A DNA stretch of 64,000 bases from Pseudomonadota bacterium (lineage in GTDB: Bacteria; Pseudomonadota; Alphaproteobacteria; Rhodospirillales; Magnetospirillaceae), in NCBI GenBank assembly GCA_021793155.1, contig JAJYTF010000010.1:87374-151373 (forward strand), given 5' to 3'. A program made the translations under genes and the position numbers. The notes beneath the pieces are model-generated. The model searched no databases. It had not been told where the DNA came from and worked only from the letters and a program-made list of their open reading frames with translations. Position 1 is the first letter of the stretch, and the number at the start of each line of letters is the position of its first letter. Positions 37,275 to 47,940 of the stretch are shown here, one piece after another.

Positions 37275-38654
37275 CTAAGTCAATTCCATCCCGGAAAGGC
37301 GCAGCTGCAGGTTGATCTGGCGACGCAATTCCTTCAGTCCCTCGGGCGACAGCGCCTCGCAGCGCAGGGTGAGAGCCGGCTCGGTATTGGAGGCGCGCAG
37401 CAGCCACCAGCCATGGGAGGTCCTTACCTTTACCCCGTCAATCCCGTCGTAGGGAGTTCCGGCGACGGTGAGCCGCATGCGCACTTCCTCGACCACCCCG
37501 AACTTGCGGTCATCCGGGCAAGGGAGGCGGATTTCCGGGGTATTAAGGCGATGCGGCAGCCGGTCGATGCGGCCGGCCAGCGTCTCGCCGGTCAGCCCCG
37601 AAACCAGACAAATCAGCCGCAAGGCCGCGTAAAGGCCGTCGTCGAACCCGTAATAGCGGTCGGTAAAGAAGATGTGCCCCGACATTTCGCCGCCAAGCAA
37701 TGCGCGGACCTCGGCCATCTTGCGTTGGATCTGCGAACGTCCCGATGGCGCCATCACCGGTTTCCCACCGAAGCGCCGCACCTCGTCGAACAGAACATCA
37801 CTCGCCTTGACGTCGGCCACCACCGCCATCCCCGGCCGCTCGGCCAGGATTTCCTCGGCGAACAAGGCAAGCATCTGGTCGGCGGCCAGCGCGCGACCTT
37901 GATCGTCCACCGCCACCACCCGGTCGCCGTCACCGTCGAAGGCCACTCCCAGGTCCGCCGACTCGGTCAGCACCACGTCCTGCAACTGGCGGAGATGCCG
38001 GGGCTCGGCCGGGTCAGGGTCATGGCCCGGAAAATTTCCATCGACCTTGCCGTTGATCACCACATGCCGGCCCGGCAGACGGCTCAGCAGCAGGGGCAGC
38101 ACCGCGCCCACAGCGCCGTTGCCCGGATCCCAGGCCACCGTCGGTGGGCGTGCCGCAGCCCATTCCTCGGCCAACCGACCTGCATACTCGACCGCAAACG
38201 GCTGCTGGACCACCCGCCCCTCGCCGCTGAGGTATTCGCCATAAGCGGCCCGCTCGGCGACTCGCCCGATCTCGTCACGGCTGAGGCACAGGCCGTTCCT
38301 GACCAGCTTGAAGCCGTTGTATTCCGGCGGATTGTGCGAACCGGTGACCATCACTCCGCCAGCCGCCTCCAGCCGCCGCACGGCGAAGGTCAACATGGGC
38401 GTCGGTCCCAGGCCGACACGCCGGACTTCGAGCCCACAGGCCACCAGCCCGGCGACCACGGCGCGTTCCAGCTCGGGCGAGGACAGGCGCCCGTCATGCC
38501 CGACGCAGACTACCGAGCCCCTTTGCGCCGCCAGTTCGCTGCCGTATGCGCGGCCCACGGCATAGCCGTCGGCGGCGGTCAGATCTTTCCCGGCAACACC
38601 GCGGAAATCATAGCCACGCAGGACGACGGGGTCGAATTGATGCCTCTGGCCCAT
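37275..38654 (-). CDS. Phosphomannomutase/phosphoglucomutase (alpha-D-phosphohexomutase, ManB/AlgC type)
   Basis: 459 residues. The four-domain phosphohexomutase fold is clear: RGYDFRGVAGKDL near the N-terminus, catalytic phosphoserine loop VTGSHNPPEYNG, metal-binding loop AFDGDGDRV, sugar-binding GEMSGHIFF and phosphate-binding RASNTEPALTLR. Interconverts hexose-6-phosphate and hexose-1-phosphate, feeding GDP-mannose or UDP-glucose synthesis. Next gene upstream is a second, longer phosphoglucomutase, so this one may favour mannose. Confidence 0.9.
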   Translation of the reverse strand: MGQRHQFDPVVLRGYDFRGVAGKDLTAADGYAVGRAYGSELAAQRGSVVCVGHDGRLSSPELERAVVAGLVACGLEVRRVGLGPTPMLTFAVRRLEAAGGVMVTGSHNPPEYNGFKLVRNGLCLSRDEIGRVAERAAYGEYLSGEGRVVQQPFAVEYAGRLAEEWAAARPPTVAWDPGNGAVGAVLPLLLSRLPGRHVVINGKVDGNFPGHDPDPAEPRHLRQLQDVVLTESADLGVAFDGDGDRVVAVDDQGRALAADQMLALFAEEILAERPGMAVVADVKASDVLFDEVRRFGGKPVMAPSGRSQIQRKMAEVRALLGGEMSGHIFFTDRYYGFDDGLYAALRLICLVSGLTGETLAGRIDRLPHRLNTPEIRLPCPDDRKFGVVEEVRMRLTVAGTPYDGIDGVKVRTSHGWWLLRASNTEPALTLRCEALSPEGLKELRRQINLQLRLSGMELT

Positions 38655-38679
38655 CGAACAACCTCAGCAAAGCCGATCC

Positions 38680-40646
<1,967 letters not shown>

Positions 40647-41990
40647 TTAGACCTCGGCCTTGGCGACCGCCGCTTCGGCCAGACTGCCCGGACGGCCGAT
40701 GGAACTATAGCGGAATCCCGCCGCCTTCATCTCGTCCGGGCTGTAGATGTTGCGCAGATCGACGATGATCGGCTCTCTCAACAGGCTCTTCACCCGCGAC
40801 AGGTCAAGGGCCCGGAATTCGTTCCATTCGGTCAGGATAGCCAGGGCGTCAGCGCCTTCCAGCGGATCGTACGCATTGTCGCAGAACATCACGTCGTCCA
40901 GCATGCGGCGCGCCTCCTCCATGCCTTCCGGGTCGAAGGCGCGCACCGTTGCGCCGGCCCGCTGCAAGGCCGGGACGATTTCCAGGCTGGGTGAATCGCG
41001 CATGTCGTCGGTGTTCGGCTTGAAGGTCAGGCCCAGCACGGCGATGGTCTTGCCGCGCACCGAACCGCCGCAGGCTGCGATGATCTTGTCGGCCATCCGG
41101 CGCTTGCGTTCGTCGTTGATCGCCACCACCGTTTCGATGATGCGCAATGGCGAGCCCTTGTCGCGGGCCGTGCGCACCAGCGCCAGCGTGTCCTTGGGAA
41201 AGCAGGAACCGCCATAGCCCGGGCCGGGGTGAAGAAACTTCTTGCCGATGCGCCCGTCGAGACCGATGCCCTTCGCCACGTCGTGGACGTCGGCGCCCAC
41301 CGCCTCGCACAGGTCGGCGATCTCGTTGATGAAGGTGATCTTGGCGGCAAGGAAGGTGTTGGCGGCGTATTTGATCAGTTCCGAGGTCTCCAGCGCGGTG
41401 AAGACGATCGGCGTCTCGATCAGGTAGAGAACACGGTAGAGCTGCTTCATGACCGCCCGCGCCCGCTCCGAGGTCGTGCCAATGACCACCCGGTCGGGGC
41501 GCATGAAATCGTTGATCGCCGAGCCTTCGCGCAGGAACTCGGGATTGGACACAACGTCGAAATCCGCATCGGGTCGGGTTTCGCGGATGATCCGCGCGAC
41601 TTCGCGCCCGGTACCCACCGGCACGGTAGATTTGGTCACCACGACGGTATAGCCGTTCAGCGCATCGGCGATTTCCCTGGCGGCGGCGTAAACATAAGAA
41701 AGGTCGGCATGACCGTCGCCGCGCCGGCTGGGGGTGCCGACCGCGATGAACACTGCATCCACCTGCGCCACCGCGGCCTTCAGGTCGGTAGTGAAGGACA
41801 ACCGCCCGGCTTTCACGTTGTCGGCCACCAGGGTGTCGAGGCCGGGCTCGTAGATGGGCATACGGTTCTGCTTCAGCCCTTCGATCTTCGCCTCGTCCTT
41901 GTCGACGCAAATGACGTCGATGCCGAATTCCGAGAAGCAGGCACCGGACACCAGACCCACATAGCCTGTCCCGATCATGGCGATACGCAT
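40647..41990 (-). CDS. ugd: UDP-glucose 6-dehydrogenase
   Basis: 447 residues. NAD-binding N-terminus MRIAMIGTGYVGLVSGACFSEFG, central KSTVPVGTG, catalytic-cysteine loop GPGYGGSCFPKDTLAL, and LTFKPNTDDMRDSPSLE in the UDP-binding domain. Oxidises UDP-glucose twice to UDP-glucuronate for polysaccharide or LPS sugars. It follows galU by 112 nt on the same strand, completing the route G6P to G1P (pgm), UDP-glucose (galU), UDP-glucuronate (ugd). Confidence 0.95.
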   Translation of the reverse strand: MRIAMIGTGYVGLVSGACFSEFGIDVICVDKDEAKIEGLKQNRMPIYEPGLDTLVADNVKAGRLSFTTDLKAAVAQVDAVFIAVGTPSRRGDGHADLSYVYAAAREIADALNGYTVVVTKSTVPVGTGREVARIIRETRPDADFDVVSNPEFLREGSAINDFMRPDRVVIGTTSERARAVMKQLYRVLYLIETPIVFTALETSELIKYAANTFLAAKITFINEIADLCEAVGADVHDVAKGIGLDGRIGKKFLHPGPGYGGSCFPKDTLALVRTARDKGSPLRIIETVVAINDERKRRMADKIIAACGGSVRGKTIAVLGLTFKPNTDDMRDSPSLEIVPALQRAGATVRAFDPEGMEEARRMLDDVMFCDNAYDPLEGADALAILTEWNEFRALDLSRVKSLLREPIIVDLRNIYSPDEMKAAGFRYSSIGRPGSLAEAAVAKAEV

Positions 41991-42102
41991 TGCAGTCGTC
42001 CCCTTATTCTATCGTGCCCGCATCCGGCATGCCCGCGGACACGGGCATGCGGAAACGGAATGGAAGCCCGCCCGCACGGAGCGGCGCCGGCTCATCCCAC
42101 CG

Positions 42103-42972
42103 TCACTTGAATTCCTTGAGCACTTCTGCGACCTGGGCCGACAGGTCGGGGCGCGTCAGGGCGAAGGAGACGTTGGCATGGAGCCAACCCACCTTGTCGC
42201 CGCAATCGAAGCGCCGCCCTTCGAAGCGCAGGCCGTGGAACGGTACGCTGTCGATGGTCTTGGCGATGGCGTCCGTCAGCTGGATCTCGTTGCCGGCGCC
42301 ACGCACCTGCTTATCGAGATGGTCGAAAACGCGCGGATGGAGGATGTAGCGGCCGATGATCGAAAGGGTCGACGGCGCGTTCTCGGGAGCGGGCTTCTCG
42401 ACCAGCCCTTTGGCACGGGCAAGGCGTCCGTCATCGGTCTGCACGTCCAGGATGCCGTACCGCTTGGTGTGCTCGCGCGGCACGTCGGCCACGGCCACCA
42501 CATGGCCGCCCACCTCGGTATGCGCATCGACCAGCTGCTTCAGGCAGGCGGTGCGGGCGAGAATCAGGTCGTCGGGCAGAATGACGGCGAATGGTTCGTT
42601 GTCCACCAGATCACGGGCGCACCAGACGGCATGGCCCAAGCCCAGAGGCTCCTGCTGGCGGGTATAGGACACTTGCCCGGATTTGGGCATCCAGGAGGTC
42701 ACTGCCTCGATTTCCGCGGTCTTGCCACGTTCACGCAGGGTTCGTTCCAGATCGGGAGCATGGTCGAAATGATCTTCGAGAGCGGCCTTGCCGCGACCGG
42801 TGACGAAGATGAAATGCTCGATCCCGGCGGCGATGGCCTCTTCGACGGCGTATTGGATCAACGGCTTGTCGACGACCGGCAGCATTTCCTTTGGCATCGC
42901 TTTGGTGGCAGGAAGGAAACGGGTGCCCATGCCGCCGACGGGGAATACGCACTTTCGCACGCGACGCGACAT
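42103..42972 (-). CDS. galU: UTP-glucose-1-phosphate uridylyltransferase GalU
   Basis: 289 residues. KCVFPVGGMGTRFLPATKAMPKEMLP is the nucleotide-binding signature of GalU; YAVEEAIAAGIEHFIFVTGRGK, EPLGLGHAVWCARD, PFAVILPDDLIL and the late GRRFDCGDKVGWL also match. Makes UDP-glucose. First sugar gene of the minus-strand run, 111 nt after the J-protein gene. Confidence 0.95.
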   Translation of the reverse strand: MSRRVRKCVFPVGGMGTRFLPATKAMPKEMLPVVDKPLIQYAVEEAIAAGIEHFIFVTGRGKAALEDHFDHAPDLERTLRERGKTAEIEAVTSWMPKSGQVSYTRQQEPLGLGHAVWCARDLVDNEPFAVILPDDLILARTACLKQLVDAHTEVGGHVVAVADVPREHTKRYGILDVQTDDGRLARAKGLVEKPAPENAPSTLSIIGRYILHPRVFDHLDKQVRGAGNEIQLTDAIAKTIDSVPFHGLRFEGRRFDCGDKVGWLHANVSFALTRPDLSAQVAEVLKEFK

Positions 42973-43083
42973 AATGAACTAATCCCTCACAGTATCAGGG
43001 TTCACAATGCCGCGCGGACTGCCGGCGGCACGGAATGTCGAGAGTGTTTGTGCCACGCCAGCGCCGCGGAAGCAACGGGTCCA

Positions 43084-43800
43084 TCAGTCTCTGAGCAGGA
43101 TGTCTTTCGCCTGATTGATCTTCGCTGCCAGGTAATTCGAGCCGCCATGGTCGGGATGCAGCTGTCCCATCAGACGCCGGTGGGCTGCCTTGATTTCGGC
43201 GGGACTGGCTCCCTGCGACAACCCCAACACCTCGTATGCCTCGTCGCGCGTCATGGCGCCGCCGCCGGTCCGCGGCTGCCCGGCCGACGGACGCTCGCGC
43301 CAATCCGGCCAGGTGCGGTCGAGCCAGGCTTCCAGCACCTGAACGGACTGGCTGTCGGCAGCGCATTGGCGGTAAAGCTCGACCGCCTCGTCGAAAGACA
43401 GTTGGGACAGCTTGCGCCCGCGGAACGGGCCCTCCATGACTTCGCCCGACAAGGCGCCACTGTCATGATCCAGCGTCATGCTGAGAAAGCGGGTTTCCAC
43501 CCGTGAATTGCGCCCGGCTCCTCGCCGCCCCCCCGACATGCGATGAAAATTGAGGCGGAGAGTGCGATACAGGCTGTGCATGTCGACAAGCCGGACGACC
43601 CACGGCACCAACCCGGCCACCGCGGCCAACGCCCAGCCGATCCGTCCGGTGGCGACCAGCAGGACGCCTCCGCCGACCACCAGCGCCGCCCCGGTCCATT
43701 TTGCCGTCCTGATCACGGTGACCGGCGGGGTGGTGGCGAACCAATGCGCCACCATCATCACCGCCAGCAACACGATGAACCCGACGAAAATTTGGAGCAT
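43084..43800 (-). CDS. Membrane-anchored J-domain protein (DnaJ-like)
   Basis: 238 residues. The N-terminus has two or three hydrophobic helices (about 2-20, 34-52, 57-75). A charged middle region follows, and the C-terminus is a J domain (MTRDEAYEVLGLSQGASPAEIKAAHRRL with HPD at about 215-217). This topology resembles DjlA/TIM14-like co-chaperones that recruit DnaK at the membrane. It starts 4 nt after the VWA-gene stop, so the two are coupled. Confidence 0.85.
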   Translation of the reverse strand: MLQIFVGFIVLLAVMMVAHWFATTPPVTVIRTAKWTGAALVVGGGVLLVATGRIGWALAAVAGLVPWVVRLVDMHSLYRTLRLNFHRMSGGRRGAGRNSRVETRFLSMTLDHDSGALSGEVMEGPFRGRKLSQLSFDEAVELYRQCAADSQSVQVLEAWLDRTWPDWRERPSAGQPRTGGGAMTRDEAYEVLGLSQGASPAEIKAAHRRLMGQLHPDHGGSNYLAAKINQAKDILLRD

Positions 43801-43803
43801 TGG

Positions 43804-44520
43804 TCAGCCGCCCTTCATCTGATGGGTTAGCTGAAGCACGATGCCGCCCCGACGTTGGCCGTAATCCACCAGCGCTTTGCGGCCGCCCGCCGCGTAGACG
43901 GCGACGGCGCCCAGCAGCGCCTTCAACTGCTGCGGGCTGGAGGCGTCGAAACGGCAGCAGGCTCCTCCGGTCAATTTGGCCATCTGGGCGAAAGCTCGGG
44001 CAGCGACTTGGTCGTCTCCTTCGTGGAAAAGAAACGCAGGCAGGCCCATCAACCCCAGTTCGCCGGCGACGGCGCACAGTTCGTCGACGTTCTCCTCCAT
44101 GCAGTCGCCCACGAAGACCAGGGCGTTGACCCGCTGCTGGCGGGTCGCCTGCAGGGTATGCCGGAGGACCCGACCGATCTGCGTTTGGCCACCGACGCAA
44201 TCCACCTTGCGCATGGCCGCCAGCAGGGAGTCCGCATCGGACAGCCAGCGGCTCGCTTTACACTCGCTGAAGCCCCGGTAATACACCAATTGCACGTCCA
44301 GGCCGCCCAATCGGGCAGTCTCCAAAAACATTTCCTCCTGGATTCGTGACGCCTGATGCCAGGTGCGCTCGCGGCTGGCGGTAGCATCCATGGCGAATAC
44401 CAGCCGACCACGCCCCATGGCGGCCGTCGCCGGCATCGCCGCGACCTTGCTGAGGAACTCGTCGACCGCCGAGGTCGACGACTTGGTGGGCAAGGATCCG
44501 TCGTCTTTGTCTTTGGCCAT
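43804..44520 (-). CDS. VWA-domain protein
   Basis: 238 residues. After a short Ser/Lys-rich start, GRGRLVFAMDATASRERTW contains the MIDAS-type metal site (D45-A-T-A-S49). Other core strands are LDVQLVYYRGF, GGQTQIGRVLRHTLQA and NALVFVGDCMEENVDELC. Cytoplasmic by lack of signal peptide. VWA proteins often work with AAA+ or chaperone partners. Here it lies between a J-protein and MipZ, an order I associate with several Rhodospirillales, but the function is not established. Confidence 0.82.
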   Translation of the reverse strand: MAKDKDDGSLPTKSSTSAVDEFLSKVAAMPATAAMGRGRLVFAMDATASRERTWHQASRIQEEMFLETARLGGLDVQLVYYRGFSECKASRWLSDADSLLAAMRKVDCVGGQTQIGRVLRHTLQATRQQRVNALVFVGDCMEENVDELCAVAGELGLMGLPAFLFHEGDDQVAARAFAQMAKLTGGACCRFDASSPQQLKALLGAVAVYAAGGRKALVDYGQRRGGIVLQLTHQMKGG

Positions 44521-44576
44521 GATCTTTGCAGATAGGTCCCCAGGGTCGGCGACGGAAGGCCCGCGTCACATCGGAG

Positions 44577-45395
44577 TTAGCCCTGCGCCGCCTGTTCACC
44601 CTTCATGATCGCTGCCAGCCCCAGGTTGTCCACCAGCCGCCGCAATTCCTGGCGCGCCGCCACATGCGACAGACTCATCTCGACGCCCGAGCCCTCACCC
44701 AGGTCCAACAGGGTGAGGCCTTCGAGAAAAAGCTCACGATAGATGACGCGCTCGCAAAGCCCGCCGACCAGGCGGAAGCCGATGCGCTTGGACAGATCGC
44801 CCAGGAGCCGCTCCATCTCCCGCTTGTTGCGGGCATCCAGGGTAGACAGGCGATTGCGCAGTACGACCCATTCAACGACCGTGCGCTCGCCACGCAGGGC
44901 ACGCAGCTTCTTGGTCTCCCACACCATTTCGCTGTAGTGGCTGGGCCGGCTGATCTTCATGCTATCCGGATCGACGGTGGCCAGGACGTCAAGGTCGATG
45001 AAGCTGTCGTTGAGCGGGGTCACCAGCGTATCGGCAAAGGAGTGGCCGAGACGCGACAACGGGTGATTGCTCCCCGGCGTGTCGATCACCACCACGTCAT
45101 GCCGACTCCGCTGCCACTCAAGGACGTCGAGGAACCGCGCTTCATCAGCAGCCGCATTCTCGGTCGGCGGCACTGCGGCATGGTCGGGCAGGGCCAGAGG
45201 GCTGCCCCGCCCCGCGTGGCGTCGGCGGTTCTCCATGTAGCGCGTCAGGGTCGCCTGGCGCGCGTCGAGATCGATGCTGCCGACTGAGGCGCCAAGGGAA
45301 AGCAACGAGACCACAAGGTGCATGGCCACCGTCGACTTGCCGGTCCCCCCTTTTTCATTGCCGACAACGATGACATGGGCCTTTCGAGTCATCAT
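44577..45395 (-). CDS. mipZ: Cell-division positioning ATPase MipZ (ParA family)
   Basis: 272 residues. Deviant Walker A GNEKGGTGKST (residues 12-22) following HVIVVG, then SLGASVGSIDLDARQATLTRYMENR and VVVIDTPGSN. These match Caulobacter MipZ, which forms a bipolar gradient that restricts FtsZ to mid-cell. The start could also be one codon later (ATGATG). It heads the minus-strand run with the VWA and J genes. Confidence 0.92.
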   Translation of the reverse strand: MMTRKAHVIVVGNEKGGTGKSTVAMHLVVSLLSLGASVGSIDLDARQATLTRYMENRRRHAGRGSPLALPDHAAVPPTENAAADEARFLDVLEWQRSRHDVVVIDTPGSNHPLSRLGHSFADTLVTPLNDSFIDLDVLATVDPDSMKISRPSHYSEMVWETKKLRALRGERTVVEWVVLRNRLSTLDARNKREMERLLGDLSKRIGFRLVGGLCERVIYRELFLEGLTLLDLGEGSGVEMSLSHVAARQELRRLVDNLGLAAIMKGEQAAQG

Positions 45396-45461
45396 GGCTC
45401 CGCCGAATTACTGCCAGGCGGCACTCTACCCAGGGTGACGAAACCGTGCAACCAAGCTCAT

Positions 45462-45575
45462 ATCAAGTCTCGATGAGCGAAACTCATCGAGACTTCGCTG
45501 GCCCGTTGAAGGCCCGCGCCATCGTTGGAGCGTAGGCAAAGGGTGCGGATGCACCCCGCCCGGCGAGGGCGCGGT
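45462..45575. repeat. Dispersed intergenic repeat, family B copy 2
   Basis: Begins with a perfect 13-bp palindrome (45465-45495: AAGTCTCGATGAG, CGAAA loop, CTCATCGAGACTT). It continues with CGCTGGCCCG..GCCATCGTTGG and ends CGAGGGCGCGGT, as in copy 1 at 26865-26965. It carries a small insertion after CGCTGGC. Confidence 0.65.
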
Positions 45576-45594
45576 GATCGGTTCCGATCACCGC
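45571..45594. terminator. Hairpin upstream of the FAD oxidoreductase gene
   Basis: Perfect 10-bp arms GCGGTGATCG / CGATCACCGC with a GTTC loop, immediately after repeat family B copy 2. No T-run follows. It may be part of the repeat or a stop for read-through. Confidence 0.4.
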
Positions 45595-45661
45595 AGCTTG
45601 GCATTGACAGCCGCCGTCGATGCCGCATTGATGAAGATCCACTCACCAAGGAATAGGCCGA

Positions 45662-46765
45662 ATGACTGATCGCGTGGACTGTGCCGTCATCGGGGCCGGC
45701 GTCATCGGGCTGGCCGTCGCCCGTGCGATGGCCTTGGCCGGTCTCGAGGTGGTGGTGCTCGAATCCGCCGACGCGATCGGCACCGGCACCAGTTCGCGCA
45801 ACAGCGAAGTCATCCATGCCGGGATGTACTACCCGAACGACAGTCTGAAGGCGCGCTTTTGCGTCGAGGGCAATGGCCTGCTCCGCGAGTTCCTGGCCGC
45901 CCACGGCGTCGCCCATGCCATGACCGGCAAGCTGATCGTCGCCGCCGATGAAGCCGAAGAACAACGGCTTGCCGGCATCTTCGACAACGGCCAGGCCAAC
46001 GGCGTCGTCGGCCTGGAGCAGATGAGCGGCAGCCGCGCCCGGGCGATGGAGCCGGAACTGCGCTGCTGCGCCGCCCTGTGGTCGCCTTCAACGGGCATCC
46101 TCGACACCCACGGCTACATGCTGGCTCTGCTGGGCGATATCGAATCCCACGGTGGAGCGCTGGCGCTGAAGAGTCCGGTACAAGGCGGACGGGCGGGTGA
46201 GAACGGAATTCTTCTCGATGTCGGCGGCACTGAACCTTGCCGCCTCGAATGCCGACGGGTGATCAATGCCGCGGGGCTGGGGGCGCAGAGGCTGGCCGCT
46301 GCAATCGCCGGACTGCCGGCTGAGCGGGTGCCGCCGCTCCACCTGTGCAAAGGCAACTACTTCCTGCTGAGCGGGAGGCGCCCGTTTTCCCATCTTGTCT
46401 ATCCCGTTCCCGAGGCTGGTGGCCTCGGTGTGCACTTCACGCTGGACCTTGGCGGCCAGGGCCGCTTCGGCCCCGACGTCGAGTGGGTCGAGCGGGAAAG
46501 CTACGAGGTCGATGCAAGCCGCGGTGACCGCTTCTACGCCAGCATTCGCCGCTATTGGCCGGGCCTTCCCGACGGTGCCCTGCGCCCCGGCTATGCGGGC
46601 GTCCGGCCGAAGATCCAGGGGCCGGGGCAAGCGGCTTGCGATTTCGTCATCGATGGACCGGACGACCACGGCATTCCCGGGCTGGTCAATCTTTTCGGCA
46701 TCGAATCCCCGGGCATCACCGCGTCGCTCGCCATTGCCCGCCATGTCTCGGAGATCCTCCCATGA
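45662..46765 (+). CDS. FAD-dependent oxidoreductase, L-2-hydroxyglutarate oxidase (LhgO)-like
   Basis: 367 residues. The FAD-binding Rossmann motif CAVIGAGVIGLAVARAMALAG is at the N-terminus, followed by SSRNSEVIHAGMYYPNDSLKARFCVEG, typical of the LhgO/L2HGDH group of the DAO fold. YPVPEAGGLGVHFTLDLGG and the terminal LFGIESPGITASLAIA fit the same group. Probably oxidises an alpha-hydroxyacid; the true substrate is not shown. It overlaps the next gene by 4 nt (ATGA). Confidence 0.85.
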   Translation: MTDRVDCAVIGAGVIGLAVARAMALAGLEVVVLESADAIGTGTSSRNSEVIHAGMYYPNDSLKARFCVEGNGLLREFLAAHGVAHAMTGKLIVAADEAEEQRLAGIFDNGQANGVVGLEQMSGSRARAMEPELRCCAALWSPSTGILDTHGYMLALLGDIESHGGALALKSPVQGGRAGENGILLDVGGTEPCRLECRRVINAAGLGAQRLAAAIAGLPAERVPPLHLCKGNYFLLSGRRPFSHLVYPVPEAGGLGVHFTLDLGGQGRFGPDVEWVERESYEVDASRGDRFYASIRRYWPGLPDGALRPGYAGVRPKIQGPGQAACDFVIDGPDDHGIPGLVNLFGIESPGITASLAIARHVSEILP

Positions 46766-47883
46766 TCGGTCGCCGCCGCTTCACCCTGGGACTGGGCTCA
46801 ATCGCCCTGACGCCGCTTCTGGCCGCGGCCGCGGCGCGCGCGGATGTTCGGGTGAACGGCATGGTTCTGCCCGAAAAGAACGACAAGCGGAAGCTCCGCG
46901 ACATCCCTTATGTGCCGCTGGAGAACATCCCCAACCATCGCCAACTGATGCGCGACATCGTCGTGGAACTGGCGGCCTATGGGCGCCGGCGCAAATCCGA
47001 CTTCATCGTCCTGCTGCGCAATGCGCCTGAGTTGCTGATCAAGGAAAAACGCGAGTCGGATTGGGAAGGTGACCGCGATCCGGACGGCAGCGCAGCCGGC
47101 AAATATACTCCGATGGGCAGTATCATCCGTCCTTGCCTGGAAGCCATCGACGGCATGGTGATCGACGGCCTGTTCTACGGCCGCGACCACGCCGACCAGC
47201 CGACCGACGCGGCCGTGACACGCTATTTGATGAATGCCGTCGACATGCTGGAAAGCCAAGGCCGGAGGGTCCTGACCATAGAGTACTGCCGCGATGCGAA
47301 GCTGCGCGCCCAGGCGGCCAGGCAGCTCAGCCGGGCCAAGACGGTAAGCTATTTCGATGCGGAAAAGGACAAGGCGCTGGCGGTTATTCCGAAGGAGCGG
47401 CCGCAACACGAAAACGCCCAGCACGTCACCGATATGAGCCTGGCCCGGAATTTCCTGCCGATGATGCACTCCCAGTCGTTTGGCAGCCGTAGCGACTGGG
47501 TCGCAGCGCTGGCGGCCACCAACTATGACGTCCTGCTGCTCGACCCGTTCTGGCGCGGCACCGAGCCACTGACATCTTCGGAAGTGAAATCCCTGAAATA
47601 TAAAGAACTCGGCGCCAGACGCCTGGTTCTTGCCAACCTGCCGGTGGGACGCGCGGCCGACACCCGCTTTTATTGGAAGCGGGAATGGACCATCGGCAAT
47701 CCATCCTGGCTGGTCGCCCCCGACCCCCTCAATCCCGGCGAGACGGTGGTCCAATACTGGAACCCCGAATGGAAGGCCCTGGTCGGCAAATACATGCAGG
47801 GTCTCGTCGACCTCGGCTTCGACGGCATCATGGTCGACTCGGCCGACGCCTATCTCTATTTCGAAGATCTGATGCCGTTATAG
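46762..47883 (+). CDS. Secreted GH114/TM1410-like putative glycoside hydrolase
   Basis: 373 residues. The N-terminus MIGRRRFTLGLGSIALTPLLA has a twin-arginine-like motif, suggesting Tat export. The mature part has a TIM-barrel pattern: FIVLLRNAPELLI, GMVIDGLFYG, VLTIEYCRD, NYDVLLLDPFWRG, RLVLANLPVGRA and LGFDGIMVDSADAYLY. This matches the TM1410/endo-alpha-1,4-polygalactosaminidase-related family. It may act on an exopolysaccharide. Translationally coupled to the upstream FAD enzyme, an odd pairing. Confidence 0.72.
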   Translation: MIGRRRFTLGLGSIALTPLLAAAAARADVRVNGMVLPEKNDKRKLRDIPYVPLENIPNHRQLMRDIVVELAAYGRRRKSDFIVLLRNAPELLIKEKRESDWEGDRDPDGSAAGKYTPMGSIIRPCLEAIDGMVIDGLFYGRDHADQPTDAAVTRYLMNAVDMLESQGRRVLTIEYCRDAKLRAQAARQLSRAKTVSYFDAEKDKALAVIPKERPQHENAQHVTDMSLARNFLPMMHSQSFGSRSDWVAALAATNYDVLLLDPFWRGTEPLTSSEVKSLKYKELGARRLVLANLPVGRAADTRFYWKREWTIGNPSWLVAPDPLNPGETVVQYWNPEWKALVGKYMQGLVDLGFDGIMVDSADAYLYFEDLMPL

Positions 47884-47940
47884 TTGGCCCTCAGGCGCCG
47901 GGTGGGGCGCAGCCACGCCCAGTGGCTGTCCGGGCCTCTT

